Shown: one piece after another, positions 1 through 8,179 of the stretch
Layout: each line of letters starts with the position of its first letter
How positions within the stretch are numbered: position 1 is the stretch's first letter
DNA from: a virus
Strand: one strand, 5' to 3'
DNA: 29,515 nt
IMG/VR virus record: IMGVR_UViG_3300013005_005404
Coordinates: 1-29,515 of that record
Program-made: the position numbers and the translations under genes
The notes under the pieces: generated by a model
Databases searched by the model: none
Told to the model about the DNA's origin: nothing
The model's input: only the letters and a program-made list of their open reading frames with translations

Positions 1-1120
1 CAGCAACATATGCTCCCGGATTCTTACCAGCTCCTTGATTGCGAATAAAAGTAGATAAAACTTCTTTACGCTTTCTAGCCCTAATGGTCAACGCGCCGTT
101 AATTACCGATATAGTTCCCATAGCACCTTCAAGGGTTGTTAGACCTACATATGCTAACATTCGTAGCAGTACAACATACTGTAACTTTTCTTCTAGTCTG
201 ACTAGGAGATTAACGTCCTGAATGTTATAGTCAACGAAGGTAGTCCAATCTGTATCTGCTAAAGTAGATAGATTCATATCCCCGTAGTCAACTTTTCTTT
301 CACCTAATTCTATTTCACCAATAGCGTCGAGCTTGTACGATTCTCTTAGTTTAAGGCAAAATCTTCTGTAGATGTCTAAGTAGTCGATACACGACACGCC
401 TTCAATATAGTATCGTTTTTGCTGCCTACCAAATTTACCCATAACTTCACGATGGTAAATATTTCCTGTAGGTGATAAACGATTTACATACTCCTGCCCA
501 AGAATTCTCTCACACCTATTAATAATGTAAGGTATATCAAAGAACTCTGAGTTCCATCCACTTAATACATCGGGATAATCACTTTCAATATATTCAATAA
601 ACTTAATGAATAAATCTCGTTCATTTCTGCAGTGTGTATACTTTACCTGCTTATTATCACCTGTATAAGGTTTAATACCAAATGTATGAAACTTTTTTGT
701 AAAGTTGTCGTAGCAAGTAATTACATTTACAGTATGCTGCGGGTCGTCAACGTCAGGAAATGAATCAACAGAGTATGTCTCAATATCTATAAATGTTACT
801 TTTAAATCGTTTTTTGTAAACTCAGGCTTCTCATTCTCCGTCCAAAAAGTGTCTAGTAGATATTGCTGAACTGGAGGTAAATTTTCATACACTCTCTTAA
901 TGCCTGAGTCCTGTATAAACTTATTACGTTCGTAACCATTGTTAAAAATCCTCTTCTTAGCCTTAGTACCAAAAATAGTTGTTTTATCTCCGTTACTATC
1001 CTCAATATAAAGATAGGGTGATACTGACACATCATAATGCACACGCTTACCTTCTGTATCCCAAGTAAATAGCCGAACTGATTGAGTTCGGCTACTATAT
1101 ACGCAGTTTCTATAAGCCAT
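1..1120 (-). CDS. 43: Family B DNA polymerase, T4 gp43-like, N-terminal part (runs off window)
   Basis: Replicative DNA polymerase of the phage replisome. The visible 373 residues cover the N-terminal and 3'-5' proofreading exonuclease domains; the polymerase palm lies beyond the left edge. Exo I is FIDIET (D112, E114, the same numbers as in T4 gp43), Exo II is GWNSEFFDIPY (188-198) and Exo III is YNIQD (298-302), so all acidic metal ligands are present and proofreading should be active. The start is the ATG at 1118-1120, giving MAYRNCVYSS, directly after a perfect palindrome and 8 bases after a TATAAT box. It is the last visible gene of the minus-strand replication operon, 32 bases after the glycosyltransferase remnant. 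Identification is confident from motifs and T4-like context; only the first part of the gene can be seen. Confidence 0.95.
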   Translation of the reverse strand, partial: MAYRNCVYSSRTQSVRLFTWDTEGKRVHYDVSVSPYLYIEDSNGDKTTIFGTKAKKRIFNNGYERNKFIQDSGIKRVYENLPPVQQYLLDTFWTENEKPEFTKNDLKVTFIDIETYSVDSFPDVDDPQHTVNVITCYDNFTKKFHTFGIKPYTGDNKQVKYTHCRNERDLFIKFIEYIESDYPDVLSGWNSEFFDIPYIINRCERILGQEYVNRLSPTGNIYHREVMGKFGRQQKRYYIEGVSCIDYLDIYRRFCLKLRESYKLDAIGEIELGERKVDYGDMNLSTLADTDWTTFVDYNIQDVNLLVRLEEKLQYVVLLRMLAYVGLTTLEGAMGTISVINGALTIRARKRKEVLSTFIRNQGAGKNPGAYVA

Positions 1121-1121
1121 A

Positions 1122-1140
1122 TAAAGCTATTATAGCTTTA
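1122..1140. repeat. Perfect palindrome abutting the polymerase start codon
   Basis: The sequence is a 19-base perfect inverted repeat with 9-base arms around one central base; as RNA it would form an 8-bp stem with a 3-base loop. It ends one base before the ATG of the DNA polymerase gene and contains the TATAAT of the proposed promoter. There is no T-tract, so it does not look like a Rho-independent terminator. Known analogy: T4 and RB69 gp43 repress their own translation by binding an RNA hairpin just upstream of their start. Here it could be such an operator in read-through mRNA, or a DNA operator over the -10 box. Confidence 0.6.
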
Positions 1141-1156
1141 CTGAGATTGAATTCAA
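1129..1156 (-). promoter_or_regulatory. Sigma70-like promoter for the DNA polymerase gene
   Basis: On the minus strand TTGAAT (1156-1151), a 16-base spacer and a perfect TATAAT (1134-1129) are followed after 8 bases by the polymerase ATG. The -35 overlaps the stop codon of the upstream gene. The predicted transcript would start next to the ATG, as at the other early promoters here. Confidence 0.5.
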
Positions 1157-1419
1157 CTATTCCATCTCTTAAGATATTTTCTTTCAGAGGAGCCATAAGG
1201 CGTGTTGAGTGCCTCAAGATGGCAGCCAATATTTTCTGGAAGCTCTAGGAACCTTTGCGCTCCAATACTTCTAAACATTTCGACATTGCTGTAATACTTG
1301 GGCTTGTTTTTAAGTATAGCTTCAAGCTTTTGTTCTAAATCGTCGCCTGTCTTAAATTTAAGGAATGAGGGAGCATTTTTATATGTCTCCATATCTTGTA
1401 CTAAACAAGGAAGTCCCAT
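1153..1419 (-). CDS. C-terminal fragment of the frameshifted glycosyltransferase
   Basis: These 88 residues look like the end of a GT-B glycosyltransferase, not a stand-alone gene. The opening MGLPCLVQDMETYKN is the usual stretch after the sugar-nucleotide-binding helix ('IES.VMG.P.L'). Reading this frame upstream to about 1482 is open and gives FNRSKSDIKFIESCV, exactly what should precede it, while the larger upstream fragment leaves this frame at about 1480. The ATG at 1419 overlaps the upstream stop as TAATG, so reinitiation could produce it as a separate chain. Either the gene is broken, or one base was lost in the run of four G at 1478-1481 (plus strand). Confidence 0.6.
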   Translation of the reverse strand: MGLPCLVQDMETYKNAPSFLKFKTGDDLEQKLEAILKNKPKYYSNVEMFRSIGAQRFLELPENIGCHLEALNTPYGSSERKYLKRWNS

Positions 1420-2366
1420 TACGCATGATTCAATAAACTTAATATCTGACTTTGATCTATTAAAGCTATTATAAGCAGGGGAGCTATCATCACCTGTGCA
1501 TTTAACCCCGCGATGAATCTAGGATAATCTGCTAGTGTTTGCCAAGGGTGAAATTCAATCTTTCGCTGCTGCACGTACCTCATTAATGGTGGTGGAAATG
1601 CTCCTACAAACACCCACTGATATTTATCAATAGTCTTTTCAACTAAATTCAACACATGCGAGAAGTCATCAACGCCACCATTCTTATTATCTACATCATA
1701 ATGAGCTCCTGATCCTGTATATAGAACACGAGGTTTTTTCTTATTTTTATCATACGCATCGTAGACACGTCTCTTATCATAAACATGACCCATCCAAGAA
1801 TAGGGCACAAAGTTAGGTATTACAGTTATTTCTTTTTTACCCGTTCTTTCCTGGTATAGCTTTTTCATATACTCGCAAGTAACGGTAACTTCGTCGCACA
1901 TATTGATAATCTCAATACAGTTATTACGAATTTCGTCATTATCAAAAGCAAACTTAAACTTATTATAATCAGGAATGTCTTCTCTAAACACCACATCATC
2001 AACCTCATAAATTAATTTAAATTTATGATCTTGTTGAACTTGCTTTAGGTACTTGATAAATTCTTTTTGATCGTTTGATGCCTGTCGTTGTACTTTAACA
2101 GATTTAACTCCTGTATACCATCTTGGATCAAACACCATAGCGGTAAGGGAAGTCGAACAACCTGCACCTGTTTCATTAATATGTTTTTCAGGCCACAATA
2201 TTCTCCAGAATCCACAGCCAGAATAATCTGCAAGATAATTAACATATCTCGGTAGTGAGAGCTCTCTAGGTTGCTCTGGTATAGCTACTTGACGCGGTGT
2301 AGGTTGAACCCCAAATGGATTTGCAAAAGGTTGTGAAAAAGGACTAGCAAAAGGCTGCGCAAACAT
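1419..2366 (-). CDS. GT-B glycosyltransferase, truncated by a frameshift
   Basis: Putative sugar transferase of the GT-B type, target unknown (host surface, virion or DNA). Visible family features are the Y-x-x-D-Y-S-G-C-G-F/W-R region after the N-terminus, LIYEVDDVVF (about 115-124), VTVTCEYMKKLY (cf. 'vvv.t..l...l'), ITVIPNFVPY, PRVLYTGSGAHYD, WVFVGAFPPPL and a final NAQVMIAPL. The protein then switches to about 19 unrelated residues and stops, whereas the proper continuation lies in the -1 frame (next gene). A joined product would be about 400 residues, a normal GT-B length. The N-terminus is odd: MFAQPFASPFSQPFANPFG, a four-fold PF repeat. It lies 16 bases after gene 46 with no clear ribosome site; a weak TTGATT (2402-2397) precedes it inside gene 46. 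Confidence 0.75.
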   Translation of the reverse strand: MFAQPFASPFSQPFANPFGVQPTPRQVAIPEQPRELSLPRYVNYLADYSGCGFWRILWPEKHINETGAGCSTSLTAMVFDPRWYTGVKSVKVQRQASNDQKEFIKYLKQVQQDHKFKLIYEVDDVVFREDIPDYNKFKFAFDNDEIRNNCIEIINMCDEVTVTCEYMKKLYQERTGKKEITVIPNFVPYSWMGHVYDKRRVYDAYDKNKKKPRVLYTGSGAHYDVDNKNGGVDDFSHVLNLVEKTIDKYQWVFVGAFPPPLMRYVQQRKIEFHPWQTLADYPRFIAGLNAQVMIAPLLIIALIDQSQILSLLNHA

Positions 2367-2382
2367 ATATTTTATATTTACA

Positions 2383-4191
2383 TTAATAATCTAGATAATC
2401 AATACGCCTTGTTATACCGTTTTGTTTTTCTAAGAAAATAACATCTCCAGTTACGGCTTTAATCGACTCTTTTCTATGTGAAATGACTATAGAACATTCA
2501 TCAAGTGTATTCACACGCTCTTTTAATATATCTGTAATTAAATCAATACCCTTTTCGTCAAACGACGAGTCAAACAGCTCATCGTAAATCGCAATGTTAT
2601 AACTTACTCCACCCTGCATGCGCCTAATATCCGAAAAGGCAAACAGGCAAGCAAGATCTATTGATTTACGCTCTGCCCCCGAAAAATTAAAGTAAGAACA
2701 AATTTTATTTTTATCATTTACAATTTGTTCTTCAAAGTATTCGTCAAAAACGCAAACAGAATTCGAATCAAGTTTTTTAAGATAATAATATAGCTTGCTA
2801 TTTAAAAGTTCTAGTAACTTATTTACGATATACGACTTTACACCTTCTTCACTAATAACAAATTTGACTATATCTAATGTACTAAGTTGTTTAGATATAG
2901 TTCCGACAGTATCGTTTATGCTATCAAGTCTACTTTGAGTTTCAGAGATCAAATCGTCAAACTCCGTCTTACTTTCATTTAAGGTTTCAATATCCTGTAC
3001 TAGCTCACTCTGCCACTTTGTTAGCTGTGTAATCCTATTACTTATATTTTTATTACTTTGAATTTTTAAGCCAGTCTCATTTATTAATCTATTTTTCTCT
3101 TGAATGGCTCTTTTAATTTTTAATTTTTGTTCTTCAACCTCTAATATCTTTACATTAATGTCTTCTATATCCTTAGCTATAAAAATCATTTCATCTTTAA
3201 GAAGTTGTTTTTCACGAGCAATATTTTCTTTATCATGCTCTTGTATAGATCTCAAACAAACTGGACACGTATCGCTATCTGATCCTATCTTTTTATATAT
3301 TTCCTTTTTATGAACAATTGTTGCTTTTTTATTCGATGAGTCACTAACGAGAGAGCTTTTTTGATCATCATTTTCTATTAGCTTATCTTCTAACTTATCA
3401 ATAGTAGTTTGAATATCATCAATATTTGGTATATCAGACTCTTTAAGAAGCTCTGCATTAAGTTCTTTAAGCTCTAAAGCATTAGATTCTTGCCTTTCAA
3501 GGTAAAGCTTTCGCTTATCTTCTTTTTTTTCAATTAATCTCTGCTTTTGATTATTGTAGTTTTGCAGTGTTTTATTAACCTCGTCGAGCTTAGCATAATT
3601 AATATCATATTCACGCTTAATATCATTATACTCCTGTCTAAGAGTTGATATCATCTTGCTAAAAACCTCCATACCAAAAATATCCTCGATAAACTTACGC
3701 TTCTCAATTTTATTTTTAGCCATAAACGGTATGGTATTATTAACCGTCATAATAACGCAGTTTTGAAAAATAGCTGGTGACGCACTTAATACATCACTAA
3801 TATATTTTGTAGTATTAGCTATACTATCACGAGTTTTATCTACACCGTCTTTATATACACTGACCTTGGTAGGTGAAAGTGTACGTATAATATGAAATTT
3901 ATTTTTACCCTTAGGTGAGTCAACATTAAATTCCAACTCAACCTGTGTTTTACCTCCGGTAATATTATTAGTAATTAAGTCTTTTTTAATTTCTCTTAAA
4001 GTCTCTCCAAAAATGGCAAAATATATAGCGTCCGCTACCGTGGACTTACCAACAGCGTTCTGTCTATCGGGCTTATCTTTATTATTACCGGTAATAATGT
4101 GTAACCCTTTGCGAAAGTCAACCGAAACTGGTTCATTGCCAACTGATAGAAAATTCTGAATTGTTATTTTAGTAAATGTTACTTTCTTCAT
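2383..4191 (-). CDS. 46: Recombination endonuclease subunit, T4 gp46/Rad50-like
   Basis: SMC-type ATPase subunit of the phage Mre11-Rad50 complex, which resects DNA ends for recombination-dependent replication. The parts are in the expected order: an N-terminal ATP site ending in AVGKST (about residue 46-51), a long coiled coil (about 180-430) broken by the zinc hook CPVC (about 309-312), the signature FSGAERKSIDLA (about 503) and Walker B IAIYDELFD (about 533), then a conserved ISHR. I chose the second methionine, MKKVTF, because its ATG overlaps the gene 47 stop as ATGA; an ATG three codons upstream is possible. The partner nuclease gp47 is directly upstream, as in T4. The product is about 602 residues, close to T4 gp46 (560). 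Confidence 0.95.
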   Translation of the reverse strand: MKKVTFTKITIQNFLSVGNEPVSVDFRKGLHIITGNNKDKPDRQNAVGKSTVADAIYFAIFGETLREIKKDLITNNITGGKTQVELEFNVDSPKGKNKFHIIRTLSPTKVSVYKDGVDKTRDSIANTTKYISDVLSASPAIFQNCVIMTVNNTIPFMAKNKIEKRKFIEDIFGMEVFSKMISTLRQEYNDIKREYDINYAKLDEVNKTLQNYNNQKQRLIEKKEDKRKLYLERQESNALELKELNAELLKESDIPNIDDIQTTIDKLEDKLIENDDQKSSLVSDSSNKKATIVHKKEIYKKIGSDSDTCPVCLRSIQEHDKENIAREKQLLKDEMIFIAKDIEDINVKILEVEEQKLKIKRAIQEKNRLINETGLKIQSNKNISNRITQLTKWQSELVQDIETLNESKTEFDDLISETQSRLDSINDTVGTISKQLSTLDIVKFVISEEGVKSYIVNKLLELLNSKLYYYLKKLDSNSVCVFDEYFEEQIVNDKNKICSYFNFSGAERKSIDLACLFAFSDIRRMQGGVSYNIAIYDELFDSSFDEKGIDLITDILKERVNTLDECSIVISHRKESIKAVTGDVIFLEKQNGITRRIDYLDY

Positions 4192-5237
4192 GCAATACAC
4201 TTTTTATAAAGTTCTAACGTATAGCTAAGTATATCACTTTTATCTTCTATTTCAAGAAGATTTACAAACTCCTCAATAGCACAGGTAATATCGATACCTG
4301 AGAGATCCTTATCACTGTTGTCATTACTAATTTTATTATAGTTAAGATCATATTCTATTTGCAACGCTTCTGGTCTCAATAAATTTAATTTTGAAGTAAG
4401 TATAGCTAAATCTTCCTGGGAGATATTTTTATCTACCTTAAATTTAATAATATTGTTTATAAATAATTTTTTTATCTCAGGTGTAATAGTAGTAGCTTCT
4501 GCAAGTTCACTAAGACTGACCTTTTTATAATGAGGTGAAACGGTATTCTCAAAGAACTCATATTCTTGCGTATCTATATCAAGTATGTGATAACCTTTTA
4601 TGTTATCACAATCACCGAAGTCCATTTGAAACGGATTACCCACATATAGAATTGTACCTGCTCCGTATTTTTTTTCATGTCTAAAATGAAAGTGACCAGA
4701 AATAACTAAAGAGCTCTTACTTAAAAGCTCTTTTACACTTAGACCTTCTTCACAATCCTTGTAAGAATTCATTTTGAAGGTTTCTATTTCAAAATGACCA
4801 AAAATAATATCGCTTTTTTCTATTTGATTAGTAGAAGTACCCCAAGGGCACAGCGTTATAACTTTATCAAATACGTTTAACGTAGCGACCTTATCTACTA
4901 CTGTTATATTTTTGCTATTTTTAAAAATAGAAAGCGAATTTACATCTGTTCTATGTTTATAATAGATGTCATGATTACCTACTAAAGCTATAATATTAAA
5001 ATCGTCAAATATTTGTAATATATCAGCTGAGATCTGAAGTGTATTTACAGATATTTCACTTCTATTATGATACCAATCACCGCAAAATATAATATCCTTT
5101 ATATTTTGCCTCTTAAGCTCTTTACTTAGCCAATTTGCCCAAGTTATAGCAATGTCATGCCACTGAGCACTATTAGTATGAACTCCTAAATGGAGGTCTG
5201 AGATAATAGCAACTCTCGGTTTATTAATCTTGATCAT
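4188..5237 (-). CDS. 47: Recombination endonuclease subunit, T4 gp47/Mre11-like
   Basis: Metallophosphoesterase nuclease that pairs with gp46 in DNA end processing. The calcineurin-type motifs are intact and in order: SDLHLG near residue 13, GDWYHNR (about 54), GNHD (about 90), FGHFE and GHFHFRHE. The chosen start MIKINKPRV gives 349 residues (T4 gp47 is 339) and puts the first metal ligand at the usual distance from the N-terminus. An upstream in-frame ATG at 5258 would add seven low-complexity residues (MVMMMTS) and lengthen the overlap with gene 55 from 14 to 35 bases. The stop overlaps the gene 46 start, so the two subunits are probably translationally coupled. Confidence 0.95.
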   Translation of the reverse strand: MIKINKPRVAIISDLHLGVHTNSAQWHDIAITWANWLSKELKRQNIKDIIFCGDWYHNRSEISVNTLQISADILQIFDDFNIIALVGNHDIYYKHRTDVNSLSIFKNSKNITVVDKVATLNVFDKVITLCPWGTSTNQIEKSDIIFGHFEIETFKMNSYKDCEEGLSVKELLSKSSLVISGHFHFRHEKKYGAGTILYVGNPFQMDFGDCDNIKGYHILDIDTQEYEFFENTVSPHYKKVSLSELAEATTITPEIKKLFINNIIKFKVDKNISQEDLAILTSKLNLLRPEALQIEYDLNYNKISNDNSDKDLSGIDITCAIEEFVNLLEIEDKSDILSYTLELYKKCIA

Positions 5238-5661
5238 AGAAGTCATCATCATCACCACCTACGGGCTTAACATAAATGAGATTGTTACAAGTCTTTGGAT
5301 CATTCATGATATCCTCATACACTTTTTCTCTATAATTTTTTTCCGCTTCGTGATGTCTTTTTTCTTTTTTAATACGATTAACAAACGCATTAAATGCAAT
5401 CGTTGTAAAATATGAGAAAGGATTTGACTCGGCAGCAAATTTATATTTTTTACCCTTAAGTGCAGAGTACATTTTAATAAGAGAGTCTCCTATCATGTCA
5501 TCCTTGTAAGTATAATTAATAAATGAGCTATTATAGCTTAACCCATAAGCAATTTTTTTAATATTTTCAGCAAGGTCGTCAGTTAAAATATCAGTTTCAT
5601 AATACTTACGTAAAGATTCTTTAAATTCGACTGGATCTACGTAGTAATTTTCTTTAGACAT
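5224..5661 (-). CDS. 55: Late-transcription sigma factor, T4 gp55-like
   Basis: A minimal sigma70-family factor that redirects host RNA polymerase to late promoters of the TATAAATA type, in T4 together with gp33 and the gp45 clamp (neither seen here). The best-matching region is YKDDMIGDSLIKMYSALKG followed by NPFSYFTTIAFNAFVNRIKKEKR, equivalent to the region-2 segment of T4 gp55 (QEMIADGIEASIKGL... [20 protein letters not shown]). At 145 residues it is shorter than T4 gp55 (185); the tail is acidic (DDDDFYDQD). It lies between uvsW and gene 47, with its own possible promoter just upstream. The NATAAATA boxes in the window are the expected targets of this protein. Confidence 0.9.
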   Translation of the reverse strand: MSKENYYVDPVEFKESLRKYYETDILTDDLAENIKKIAYGLSYNSSFINYTYKDDMIGDSLIKMYSALKGKKYKFAAESNPFSYFTTIAFNAFVNRIKKEKRHHEAEKNYREKVYEDIMNDPKTCNNLIYVKPVGGDDDDFYDQD

Positions 5662-5667
5662 AACTGT

Positions 5668-5695
5668 ATAATATATTACTATTAAGATATATCAA
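5668..5695 (-). promoter_or_regulatory. Possible sigma70-like promoter for gene 55
   Basis: Minus strand: TTGATA (5695-5690), 16-base spacer, TATTAT (5673-5668), then 6 bases to the gene 55 ATG. It overlaps the 3' end of uvsW. The geometry is the same as at uvsY, folE and the polymerase gene, but the DNA is AT-rich, so a chance match is possible. Confidence 0.35.
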
Positions 5696-7133
5696 TATCT
5701 TTTTCTGTATATGCTATTTTTTCAGCATTGTAAATTTGTTTTCTTTTTTCGGAGTGCTTATTACCGTAGTGTAAGTTATCACTTAGGTCTATAATAATAA
5801 GTTTACTTTTATCCTTATGTAATCTTAAACCTCTACCTATAGATTGTACGGTTCTAATGAACGATTTACCTCCTGAAACAAAAAGAATATTGTGAAGGTT
5901 TTTTATATTAACACCAGTTGAAAAAATAGCGCTTATTGCAATACAAATTACATCATTACTGCTCTCCATTAACTTTTTAATTTTCTCTCGCTCTTCTATT
6001 TCTACATCTCCCCTAATAAAGAATACTTTTTTATTAGTGCATGTATTTTTTACTACTTCTAATAGACCTTCACCGTGAACAATATGATTTACTAGTATTA
6101 AGGTGTTATTATTAAGCTTATTACTTAATTGACCAATAAACTTATTTCGCTTTTCATGCGTATACAAAAAATTAAGCTCATTTCTATACTCACTATCGGT
6201 AATATTTGCAATTATAGGCGCGTTATAGTTTAATTTAAGTATTTTAACCTCAACATTAGTGAGGTAACTCTCTAACCGAAGGTCATGACTACTCTTTTCA
6301 TATAAAACAGGTCCAAGCTTACCTATAATAAACCATTTATCTAAATTATCCTCAGGAAGAGTACCGGTAAACCCATATCTATTACTAGTTTTAATTGCGG
6401 AAATTATTTTACTTATCTCATTAGATGATTTTACCTTGTGACATTCATCAACTACTAGTAAATCAACATATTTAACCCATTCGTTGTCTTTAAATTGCGA
6501 TAAGAGGATTTGAATGTTACATATTACAATATTACTAGTAAGATCAGGCTTGTTGTTACCGGTCCATTTTGTTATTTTAAATGAAATACCACTAGCTATA
6601 AACTCATCATACGTTTGTTGCACGAGACCAAGGTCTGGTACAATCATAATACACTTAAAAGTAGTAGAATTAGGTGAGTTTCTATAAAAATTCTCAATTA
6701 ATGCAGCAGTTGTTAGGGTTTTACCAGCACCGGTACCTAAAACACATGTACCCCATCCGTTTTTTATGGCTTTTTCAATAACCTCCTCTTGATAGTCACG
6801 TAATTTAAGAGCAAAGTCTTTAAAAATTGCATTAGTTGACCCGCAATTAATTGATTCTTTAAATTTTTCTGTGTATGTTACAGGTTCTGTAATCTGATTA
6901 GCTATTAAATACTTTTTTATTTCCCAAAACAAGCCTAAGTCGCAAAGACCTGTAGGAGTAATAGCATATTTACGCGTTGGTAACTTAATTCTTCTCGAAT
7001 TAAACCTTCTTTGCATAAAAGAAGCGTTTTTATCCTCTACACTAAAGTGTTCGCGTAAGTTTTCGTAAATATTTCTATCGTCACACTTAATAATTAGCTT
7101 ACGATTTGTTTTAGTATAATCAAAAGTAATCAT
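5682..7133 (-). CDS. uvsW: Recombination DNA/RNA helicase, T4 UvsW-like
   Basis: Superfamily 2 helicase that in T4 unwinds R-loops and branch-migrates recombination intermediates, switching replication from origin- to recombination-dependent. Order of motifs: N-terminal substrate-binding domain (1-105), Q-like LRDYQEEVIEKA, Walker A GTGAGKT (133-139), DECH (229-232, variant DEAH box), TGTLP (256-260) and motif VI QSIGRGLR (430-437). The 483 residues compare with 503 in T4. It follows uvsY directly, as in the T4 uvsY-uvsW cluster. The start ATG gives MITFDYTKTNRKL; a 53-base gap to uvsY holds a TATTAT but no convincing -35. Confidence 0.95.
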   Translation of the reverse strand: MITFDYTKTNRKLIIKCDDRNIYENLREHFSVEDKNASFMQRRFNSRRIKLPTRKYAITPTGLCDLGLFWEIKKYLIANQITEPVTYTEKFKESINCGSTNAIFKDFALKLRDYQEEVIEKAIKNGWGTCVLGTGAGKTLTTAALIENFYRNSPNSTTFKCIMIVPDLGLVQQTYDEFIASGISFKITKWTGNNKPDLTSNIVICNIQILLSQFKDNEWVKYVDLLVVDECHKVKSSNEISKIISAIKTSNRYGFTGTLPEDNLDKWFIIGKLGPVLYEKSSHDLRLESYLTNVEVKILKLNYNAPIIANITDSEYRNELNFLYTHEKRNKFIGQLSNKLNNNTLILVNHIVHGEGLLEVVKNTCTNKKVFFIRGDVEIEEREKIKKLMESSNDVICIAISAIFSTGVNIKNLHNILFVSGGKSFIRTVQSIGRGLRLHKDKSKLIIIDLSDNLHYGNKHSEKRKQIYNAEKIAYTEKDIDIS

Positions 7134-7186
7134 AACTGCTCTAACTTTTGTATCTCTATAATATTTTTTATGTCATATCCCATTCC

Positions 7187-7525
7187 TTACATAATCTTTT
7201 CTACTTTTTCAAGATACTCAACTATAAACTCGTATTCTTTTATAGAATCTGTTATGTTTGTTAGTTCATCAGTAGCTTCTGCAGCTATTTCTGCTGTTTG
7301 TTGTGTTAATTTAACAGGAGCTTCAGCTATAATCTTTGTTACAAGAGTTTTTTTAAGGTTTTTTTTCTTTTTATGTAAGGATTGTAGAGTTATTTTTGCA
7401 TCAATTAGTCTTGCTGCCCAAAAATGCTTACGTGATGGTAACTTTAATTGTATATCTTTTATATTGAAATCAGTAATTAGTAAATCAGCACCGATTTCTT
7501 CTTTATATCTTTTTAGCAATTCCAC
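7187..7525 (-). CDS. uvsY: Recombination mediator, T4 UvsY-like
   Basis: Probable UvsY, which loads the UvsX recombinase on gp32-coated single-stranded DNA. The 112-residue protein is helical and basic in the middle (KKKKNLKKT), and its beginning (LLKRYKEEIGADLLITDFN) aligns in pattern and spacing with the T4 N-terminus (LQEELKKDVFIDSTKL), which supports the GTG start at 7525. Position immediately upstream of uvsW agrees with T4. It is the first gene of the minus-strand early operon, 6 bases after a perfect TATAAT, so its mRNA would begin at or next to the GTG. Sequence similarity is weak by eye; synteny carries much of the call. Confidence 0.75.
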   Translation of the reverse strand: MELLKRYKEEIGADLLITDFNIKDIQLKLPSRKHFWAARLIDAKITLQSLHKKKKNLKKTLVTKIIAEAPVKLTQQTAEIAAEATDELTNITDSIKEYEFIVEYLEKVEKIM

Positions 7526-7531
7526 AGAATT

Positions 7532-7560
7532 ATTATAAATACTTATTGAAGTGAAATCAA
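7532..7560 (-). promoter_or_regulatory. Early sigma70-like promoter of the replication/recombination operon
   Basis: Minus strand: TTGATT (7560-7555), exactly 17 bases, perfect TATAAT (7537-7532). The predicted +1 is about 7525, the GTG of uvsY. The -10 shares four base pairs with the late box on the other strand and the -35 lies inside the first codons of the divergent gene. It is the best early promoter in the window. Confidence 0.7.
7534..7541 (+). promoter_or_regulatory. T4-type late promoter TATAAATA
   Basis: Exact TATAAATA, the -10 element recognised by gp55-type sigma factors, 17 bases before the GTG at 7551. If it occupies -13 to -6 as in T4, transcription starts near 7547, leaving about 4 bases of leader. 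It overlaps the early promoter facing the other way. Confidence 0.75.
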
Positions 7561-7769
7561 CTGTAACATTTAAACAATATTTTTATGAAAATATGACTGC
7601 AGGTGCAGCACTAGGCGGTAGTAGTGGAGGATTTTCACCTGATAATATATCTGGCTCTGATTTTTATGCACCGGGTGATGCTAGAATACCAAAAGGTGGT
7701 GCAGTATACACCAGAGCTGGTAAGTTAAGACGTAGAAAACGTAAGCAGAAAAATAAATCTAAAAAATAA
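7551..7769 (+). CDS. Small basic protein with capsid-targeting-like N-terminus
   Basis: A 72-residue protein I do not recognise. It begins MKSTVTFKQYFYEN, similar to the T4 internal-protein targeting peptide (MKTYQEFIAE), with a potential prohead-protease cut after YFYE. A Gly/Ser-rich middle (AALGGSSGGF) and the strongly basic tail RRRKRKQKNKSKK follow, which would suit binding to packaged DNA. The GTG start is chosen because the reading frame upstream is occupied by the promoter; an internal ATG at 7593 would remove the targeting peptide. It is the first gene of the late plus-strand block and its stop overlaps the next start (TAATG). Function as a minor internal head protein is inference. 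Confidence 0.65.
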   Translation: MKSTVTFKQYFYENMTAGAALGGSSGGFSPDNISGSDFYAPGDARIPKGGAVYTRAGKLRRRKRKQKNKSKK

Positions 7770-8179
7770 TGGATTTAGGTCACTGGAATACTAGTCTTAT
7801 AATTGAAGAAGGTAATATACCTTACGGGTTTTTATATAAAATAACCTGTATACCCACAGGAAAAAAGTATATTGGTAAAAAACAGTGTAAATCTATACTT
7901 AAAAGGCGTCCACTTAAAGGAAAGAAGAATAAAAGACACGAGGTAATAGAGACTGACTGGAAGACTTATACATCTTCTTCAAGAGAGCTTAACGAAGATA
8001 TATTAAAGTATGGTAAAGATAGCTTTAGTTTTGAGATTATTGAGATTTGCGACTCAAAATTTGCACTAGCATATAGAGAGGCTAAAATTCAATTTGAAGA
8101 GGAGGTACTATTACGAGATGACTATTATAACGGAATCATTAATCTCCGAGTGTCAAAGCCGAAGCGCTATTTGCCTTAA
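7769..8179 (+). CDS. GIY-YIG family endonuclease
   Basis: Probable GIY-YIG nuclease, a class that often acts as a free-standing homing endonuclease in T4-like phages. The motif pair is GFLY (residues about 20-23) and KKYIGKKQ (about 31-38). The module continues with WKTYTSSSREL, an EIIEICDS strand, and YREAKIQFEEEVLL, which should hold the catalytic glutamate, ending in YYNGIINLR. First 'GIY' is FLY, as in many phage members. It is 136 residues, just a nuclease module without an obvious DNA-binding extension. The start overlaps the previous stop, and the next gene starts inside its 3' end. No capsid-targeting peptide is present, unlike its neighbours. Confidence 0.75.
   Translation: MDLGHWNTSLIIEEGNIPYGFLYKITCIPTGKKYIGKKQCKSILKRRPLKGKKNKRHEVIETDWKTYTSSSRELNEDILKYGKDSFSFEIIEICDSKFALAYREAKIQFEEEVLLRDDYYNGIINLRVSKPKRYLP

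Noticed and set aside
1122-1140. Palindrome read as a Rho-independent terminator
   Set aside because: AT-rich stem and no T-tract on either side; it lies at a start codon within a presumed operon.
3104-3313. Plus-strand frame of 69 codons
   Set aside because: It lies wholly antisense to the gene 46 coiled coil and has the composition of a shadow frame.
4458-4465. Exact TATAAATA on the plus strand inside gene 47
   Set aside because: It is antisense within a minus-strand gene, with no plus-strand gene following; such words are expected by chance in AT-rich DNA.
7170-7538. Plus-strand frame of 122 codons
   Set aside because: Antisense to uvsY, Ser/Phe-rich, runs across the divergent promoter; a shadow.
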